NCBI GenBank assembly: GCA_030849075.1
Contig: JASAOO010002859.1
Coordinates: forward strand, 1-11,515
Reading direction: 5' to 3'
DNA from: Zelonia costaricensis
Lineage: Eukaryota; Euglenozoa; Kinetoplastea; Trypanosomatida; Trypanosomatidae
Length of the DNA stretch: 11,515 nucleotides
This document shows positions 6,969 to 11,515 of the stretch, piece by piece. Made by a program: the position numbers and the translations under genes. The notes under the pieces are model-generated. The model was given only the letters and a program-made list of their open reading frames with translations. It was not told the origin of the DNA and made no database searches. Numbering within the stretch: the first letter of the stretch is position 1; each line of letters begins with the position of its first letter.

Positions 6969-7565
6969 AGCCAGTGTAGTCTTGTGTAGTGCGATGGGTA
7001 AAACGCGGGCGCACTCAGATGCAGAGAGGCGTCACGACTGCGGCACTGTACCTGGTAAGATGCCAGCGTGCCGAGACGCAGGGAGAAGGCCAAAACAACA
7101 AAGCAGAGCAAACTGATCTTCTCTGTTGCGTCTTGTGCAGATGCGCACACAATGTATTTTCTTTTTTGTTTCTCTGGGCTTCTCGAGGTTTCAAGCCCGC
7201 GAGCAGCGTGGAATTTGGGTGTTCTCGGTCACGCAAGCGCACGCAAAGCACTTTCAGAGAGTCTTGACAAGTGCTCGGTGCTCAAGTCTTACCTCTCCTT
7301 TCCGCGCAGGTGGCAGCAGTTGTGAGTGACTCTCTACACGAGGAGGAGGAGGAAGAGGGGTGTGAGCAGAGAGCAAAGGAAAACGAGTTAGAGAAGAGGG
7401 TCGAGAAATACGAGGAGTGGCGAGAACAGCACGGGTGAGTGGACCAACTTCAGCGCGGGTGGCGTCACGCACGCATGACACCGCACCGCCCCTCTGCCGA
7501 CCAGACAGAGCAAGGCGACCTCCAAATGAAGCCCAACGGCGAAGGAGTACAGACGCTTTCGAGGA

Positions 7566-7577
7566 GGGGGGGGGGGG
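7566..7577 (+). repeat. G12 homopolymer run
   Basis: Twelve consecutive G residues on the plus strand, so C12 in the transcript. The run lies in the GCP2-ARL gap. It is prone to length slippage and sequencing error, so the exact count should be treated with caution. Confidence 0.9.
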
Positions 7578-7858
7578 AAGGGCTCCGCTGTGGATCCGAA
7601 CAGGATCACGTTGCCACAGTCCACGCCATCTCCTCACGGCGTGCAGCAGTTTGTACACGCGTGTCAGACACCGCTACTCACCATTGCCGTCACGTTGACC
7701 TCGAGAGCCCGACACCGGGTGGTGCAGCCTCACCACACTCGCTACATTTCTTTTCAAGTCCGTTTTCTTTGTTTTCTTGCTGTGTCGTTTTCTATGAGGT
7801 GCGCGAGTGGCGCAAGTCCCGCCACCGTCGCCTCTGCCTTTCTTGTCCCGTCCGCACA

Positions 7859-7875
7859 GGGAGGGAGGGAGGGGG
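7859..7875 (+). repeat. Perfect intramolecular G-quadruplex motif
   Basis: Four G runs (three of G3, then G5) are separated by single A bases, the loop length that gives the most stable parallel G-quadruplexes. It is about 140 bases downstream of the GCP2 stop codon, on the template strand for transcription. Confidence 0.9.
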
Positions 7876-8015
7876 CGTGCGGGGTGCCTGCACGGGCTGC
7901 CGTGCACTTCATGGCAGGACCAGGAGAGAAGAGGAGGGAAGCGAAGAGGCAATGAACGGTGCGAGAGAGGAACGTGCGCCGTGGCCCCTCCACGCCTCCA
8001 CACAAACGCGCCGAC

Positions 8016-10700
8016 TCACACACCACGCCCCGCGGAGGAGCCGCCGGTGGTGCCGTGCTGCACGTGGTACACGTTGTTCTGGTCGTAGAAGCGGCTGAAG
8101 TCGATCCAGGTGAGCAGCGGCACGAGCTGCGGGTAGTCGGGGCCGATGGGGGACGCCAGCTCTGACAGCGCCCGCAAAAACTGGTCCTCGACGGAGTGCA
8201 GGGTGGCCTCGATCAGCGGCATTGTTGCCGTGCTGCTGTGCATGCCCACCGCACAGAAGCGCTCGGTCAGCTCGAGAATGTGGGCCAGACTGCGGAAGCG
8301 CTGCGTACTGGACAGCACAAGGCCCGTCTCCACGCCATCGAAGAAGTCCGTCAGAGCCTGCGAGATGGCAAAGACGCTGTCCGCTTGCCCGATGCGGGCC
8401 ACAAGGCGGCTCCACAGCGGTTCCAGCACAAAGTGCGCCGCGTAGAACTGGAACTGCCGCAGAAACTGCACGAATTGGTGCTTGAGCCCGTACGCGGCAC
8501 TGAACTCGCCGAGGATCTCGTTCGTGTACCACAGCTCGCACAGGCGCCACTCACACGTCTTGACCCAGATGAGGAGACGGAAAATGATGTTCAGCCGACT
8601 CGTCACCTTCGCGTCCAGCACGAGGGTGAGTGGCCACTGCAGGTCGGCCTCGAGCTGCAGCAGCTCCAGGCTGCGCCGCGCCTCGACCTCCCCACCACCG
8701 GCGCCGCCTCCGCTGCGGCGCGTCGGCAGGGATGCCACGCCGCCCACCGCATCGTCCAAATCGGCCGAGACCGTGACTCTGCCGCTGTCCCGCTGCCGAT
8801 TCTGCTCCTGCAGCATCTCCTCCAGCGTGCAGCTCGCGAAGTTGCACCCGATGAGATCGTGGTACGGGTCACTCGCGCAGCTGCGTGCCACCGCCGCCTG
8901 CAGCAGCACCTGCATCGAGTGCGCCTTTACGCGGTCGGGGTACTCGGCGAGCAGCGTGTCGGCGCTGTCGAGGAAGTCGACGACCCAGTCCCCGCGCTCC
9001 TGCAGGAAGTACAGCTTGAGCGAGCGCAGGTGGCCCAGAAGATCCACGGAGGGGCTGAAGAGCAGCTGGATGACGGCGCCGCTCGCGATTTCGAACGACT
9101 CCTGCACTTGGCGCTGCAGCTGATCTGCGCCGCTCCAGGTCAGGATCGCGTCGGCACCGCCATCGCCGCCGGCCGCGGCCTCCCCTCCGGGCGACGCAGA
9201 AGCGGCTCCGCCGCTTAGGGAGGTGGAGCGGAACGCCGGCAGCGCCGCGCCGTACTCACGCAGCAGGCAGCAGTACTTGCCGGCGAAGAACACCATCTTG
9301 GCGATGCGGCTCGGTGCGCTGAGGAAGGCGGGGACGAGGCTCTTGTTGAGGGAGAAGCGCCGGTCAAACGCAACGACATCTTGCTGTGCCGCAGCGCGCC
9401 GCTGCGAGCCGAAGCGGCTCTGCGAGACCGCCGCGACGCCGGCAGTACCGCCGCTGCCGCTGCTGCCGCCGCCGGGATTCGACATGCCAAAGCCGCTTGA
9501 GCGTCCGCCTCCCGCCGCCCCTGCTGTGGATGGAGCCAGGACGTCGAGGAAGAGGTGACCAACGTGACGCTGCTGCTGATGGCTCGCGGCAGTCGGCGCG
9601 GGCCGAGACGGGCGGTACACCTCCGAAATGAAGAATTCGCCGAATGGGTCGTCCAGCACGCCGGCGTGCATCCAGCGCTCCAGCATGCGCAGGTACGGGA
9701 CGAGCGCGCGCCGCAGCAGCAGCATCAGCAGCTCGTGGTCCTCGCGGCTGCCGGAAAACTTGTTCACCTGGTCGCACAGGTGGTTGAGAATGCGCGGGCC
9801 GACCAGCCCGCCAGAGGACGCAGATGCCGATGGCGACGCCCCTGTCGGCGCCGACAGTGTCACGGCCGCGTCGGCGAGGGCGGTGCGGATCAAGTCCATC
9901 GGAAGCACCTCACGGAGGCGCACGACGTGGTGGCCGACGCGCAGAATCTCCGAGACAACCGCCATGAGCGGCATCGCGCGTCTCTCGCTCCAGAGCTCCA
10001 GCTTCGCGATTTGGTGGGCGTAGCTTGTGTTGATCTCCGACACGACCTCGCCGAGCGCCATGAGCACCAAGCTCCGGCTGCTGTATTCGGCCACCTCAAT
10101 GCTGCGCAGCGCGACGAAGGCGTCCGCGACCGGCAGCACCGTCTCGCAGAGGCTCCGCATCGACGCAGGCACGTGGGGCGAGACGTGAAAGCCGTCTGCT
10201 GCTTGAGCCACGGACATCCCAGGCACCGCCGGGGTGTAGTGCAGGAACATGCCGCCAAGCCCGACGGCCGCCGCGAGCACCTCGGCAGCCAGAACTGTGT
10301 CTTGCAGCTCCTCCGGCAACTTCACCAGCTGCGTCGGGTCATTGAGGGCGGGCAGACCTGAAGTGGTGGATCGAGACGCTCCGGCCTGGGCTGCCGAGCT
10401 GGCTGGTGGCGGCGGCGGCGACAGGAGCGGTGCCAGCGAACGAGCGCCGCCAGCCGTACGTGTCGCACCTAGGGTTGCACGCCCTGGCCCCGCCACTGGT
10501 GAAAACGAGGCGCCGCCGTCGGCGCCACCGCTGCAGTGACGCTGCCATTCCGTTTCGACGACGGCGATGCTGAGGGCATCGCTGATGCCGGCGGCGCGGA
10601 TGACCTCTTGGCGATCGGAGGCGCACTGGACCTGGTCGAATCGCACCCCGCGTTTCTCCAGCAAGGAGAGGAACCTCGTCCAGTCTGGAGAGCTGCTCAT
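8016..10700 (-). CDS. GCP2: Gamma-tubulin complex component 2 (GCP2/SPC97 family)
   Basis: An 894-residue protein close in length to animal GCP2. GCP proteins form V-shaped complexes that bind gamma-tubulin and nucleate microtubules, here at the basal body and other organising centres. The GRIP1-type core spans about 125-560: an early helical segment (182-265), then VPYLRMLERWMHAGVLDDPFGEFF (334-357), matching the GCP2 'EKWIYRGII.DPY.EF' signature, and IAKMVFFAGKYCCLLREYG (466-484). The GRIP2 gamma-tubulin-binding half (about 555-875) has LLGHLRSLKLYFLQERGDWVVDFLD, WPLTLVLDAKVTSRLNIIFRLLIW (689-712) and a terminal WIDFSRFYD. GCP2 fits better than GCP3 on the DPF.EF and WPLTLVL segments. Long low-complexity loops at about 54-115, 363-440, 494-520 and 636-678 look lineage-specific. 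The start at 10700 lies 19 bases after a strong candidate acceptor. Confidence 0.9.
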   Translation of the reverse strand: MSSSPDWTRFLSLLEKRGVRFDQVQCASDRQEVIRAAGISDALSIAVVETEWQRHCSGGADGGASFSPVAGPGRATLGATRTAGGARSLAPLLSPPPPPASSAAQAGASRSTTSGLPALNDPTQLVKLPEELQDTVLAAEVLAAAVGLGGMFLHYTPAVPGMSVAQAADGFHVSPHVPASMRSLCETVLPVADAFVALRSIEVAEYSSRSLVLMALGEVVSEINTSYAHQIAKLELWSERRAMPLMAVVSEILRVGHHVVRLREVLPMDLIRTALADAAVTLSAPTGASPSASASSGGLVGPRILNHLCDQVNKFSGSREDHELLMLLLRRALVPYLRMLERWMHAGVLDDPFGEFFISEVYRPSRPAPTAASHQQQRHVGHLFLDVLAPSTAGAAGGGRSSGFGMSNPGGGSSGSGGTAGVAAVSQSRFGSQRRAAAQQDVVAFDRRFSLNKSLVPAFLSAPSRIAKMVFFAGKYCCLLREYGAALPAFRSTSLSGGAASASPGGEAAAGGDGGADAILTWSGADQLQRQVQESFEIASGAVIQLLFSPSVDLLGHLRSLKLYFLQERGDWVVDFLDSADTLLAEYPDRVKAHSMQVLLQAAVARSCASDPYHDLIGCNFASCTLEEMLQEQNRQRDSGRVTVSADLDDAVGGVASLPTRRSGGGAGGGEVEARRSLELLQLEADLQWPLTLVLDAKVTSRLNIIFRLLIWVKTCEWRLCELWYTNEILGEFSAAYGLKHQFVQFLRQFQFYAAHFVLEPLWSRLVARIGQADSVFAISQALTDFFDGVETGLVLSSTQRFRSLAHILELTERFCAVGMHSSTATMPLIEATLHSVEDQFLRALSELASPIGPDYPQLVPLLTWIDFSRFYDQNNVYHVQHGTTGGSSAGRGV

Positions 10701-10719
10701 GGTCTATGTTGCACTTCAG

Positions 10720-10747
10720 CTGCGTGGGAAATGAGGAAGCGAGAGGT
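10720..10747 (-). promoter_or_regulatory. Candidate spliced-leader acceptor for GCP2
   Basis: On the minus strand a clear pyrimidine tract (about 10724-10747) runs into AG at 10720-10721, giving a leader of only 19 bases before the ATG at 10698-10700. This is the clearest tract-AG-ATG arrangement in the window and fixes the GCP2 start. Confidence 0.6.
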
Positions 10748-11154
10748 GGCGCGGCCGTGGCGCGGGTTACGGCGCAGGCGGACGAATACGGTCTGTACGC
10801 TTGATGAGAGGAAGCACGTCGAGTCCACGGCTGTAAGCTGCCGCTCTTGGAAGCGACGATCTAGTTAGCGTCCCCGAGAGGAAGTTGTGAGAAGGTTCTA
10901 TGAAGGATGCCAATACGCACGAAAACACGGACACAAACACACGGTCACCAACACGAGATGGCGCTGTTGCCGTGTTCAGCAAAATCCAATCGAGCGTACA
11001 GAAAAGGAGCAAGGATGCTTGTGTCATGACAACGAGCACAGGACCATCCGCGCGGTCGTCATTCCATTTTTTGACAGCGGGAGTTTTCGCAGGCCTGAAA
11101 CCGCAGAGAGCGGGCAGGCGCCGCAGCATCACCGCACACATGCACACGAACAGC

Positions 11155-11172
11155 CTCTCTCTCTCTCTCTCT
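11155..11172 (+). repeat. (CT)9 dinucleotide microsatellite
   Basis: Nine CT units on the plus strand, continuing into further pyrimidines to about 11178. In the sense transcript this is a GA repeat, so it is not a splice tract for the minus-strand genes. It lies upstream of GCP2. Confidence 0.95.
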
Positions 11173-11515
11173 TTCTCTGCGTTCAAGTGCGCTTCTTCGT
11201 CATCCGCTTTACAAGGACGCAGATGAAACAACAGCGGCGCGATCACGCACGGTGTCTCGACACACTCCTTGTTTTTTTTCTATGTTATTTGTTTTCTAAG
11301 AGGCTGCCCTCTTCTGAGGAGGGTGGGGACTGGGAAAACAGGAAACGGGCATCTCCCGCTGGGTGGGCGTCGTCTAGCGACTCGCACTCCCGCGTCTGCG
11401 CACAGTGCGCCTTTTACTGTCGTTACTGGCTTTTCCGGTTATCGCGAGACCGTCTCGAACCCCACAGTTAGCACCTCCGTGCGTTCCACACCGAGAGGGG
11501 CCTGTTTTGCCGCAG

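Larger units (their letters stand above)
6882..8015. other. Intergenic gap: leader of the ARL8-like gene and 3' UTR of GCP2
   Basis: I see no supportable gene. The several 80-220-codon open frames here begin at non-ATG codons or show no domain, and they overlap on both strands. The gap contains a strong pyrimidine tract followed by AG on the minus strand (7332-7400), a G12 run (7566-7577) and a perfect short-loop G4 motif (7859-7875). The portion next to the GCP2 stop is probably its 3' UTR. Confidence 0.6.
10701..11515. other. Intergenic sequence upstream of GCP2
   Basis: No coding gene is supported to the right edge; the longest minus-strand frame here runs over the GCP2 acceptor and starts at a non-ATG codon. 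The stretch contains the GCP2 acceptor, a (CT)9 microsatellite, a T8 run (11272-11279), and a further pyrimidine tract with AG on the minus strand near 11310-11350. It probably holds the 3' UTR of a gene lying beyond the window. Confidence 0.55.

Noticed and set aside
8196..9218. A 340-codon plus-strand open frame opposite GCP2
   Set aside because: It is another antisense shadow, caused by GC-rich third positions on the coding strand; it shows no recognisable domain.
10767..11246. A 159-codon minus-strand open frame upstream of GCP2
   Set aside because: It opens at a GTG rather than ATG, runs across the GCP2 splice acceptor, contains the GA microsatellite as Glu-Arg repeats, and shows no domain-like pattern.
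11420..11466. A tRNA-like GGTTCGAGAC box on the minus strand near the right edge
   Set aside because: It only partly matches a tRNA B box, and I could find no A box, acceptor stem or cloverleaf around it.
1..11515. A defence system, CRISPR array, prokaryotic operon or mobile element
   Set aside because: There are no regular spaced repeats, transposase or reverse-transcriptase motifs, or terminal repeats. All recognisable genes are eukaryotic housekeeping families in kinetoplastid arrangement.

Overview
The window looks like part of a trypanosomatid nuclear chromosome, most likely from the Leishmania/Leptomonas/Crithidia group (Leishmaniinae). The reasons are GC-rich coding regions with mostly G or C in third codon positions, intronless genes all on one strand, gaps of about 0.7-1.2 kb rich in microsatellites (AC, CT, G runs), and a polypyrimidine tract followed by AG just before each start codon, as expected for spliced-leader trans-splicing. 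The family content is purely eukaryotic. I cannot name the species from this sequence alone.

All five supported genes lie on the minus strand, so transcription runs from right to left as a section of one polycistronic unit. In transcription order they are: a gamma-tubulin complex component (GCP2/SPC97 family, 8016-10700); an ARL8-like small GTPase (6342-6881); a MAK5/DDX24-type DEAD-box RNA helicase expected to act in 60S ribosome assembly (2248-5163); an unrecognised 203-residue basic/acidic protein with a possible organelle-targeting N-terminus (731-1342); and the first 23 codons of a ribosomal protein that resembles eL22 (1-69, running off the left edge).

The gaps (70-730, 1343-2247, 5164-6341, 6882-8015, 10701-11515) hold untranslated regions, candidate splice acceptors, homopolymer runs, dinucleotide repeats and G-quadruplex-capable tracts. 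I see no convincing tRNA, snoRNA, transposon or extra coding gene in them. The genes do not form a functional operon. They share a transcription unit, as is normal in kinetoplastids, and their products act in microtubule nucleation, membrane traffic and ribosome production.

I found no previously undescribed multi-gene system. The points most worth a second look are the roughly 170-residue charged insert between motifs II and III of the helicase, an apparent N-myristoylation signal on an ARL8-like GTPase, lineage-style loops in GCP2, the unrecognised small protein, and splice-acceptor-like signals far from any gene.
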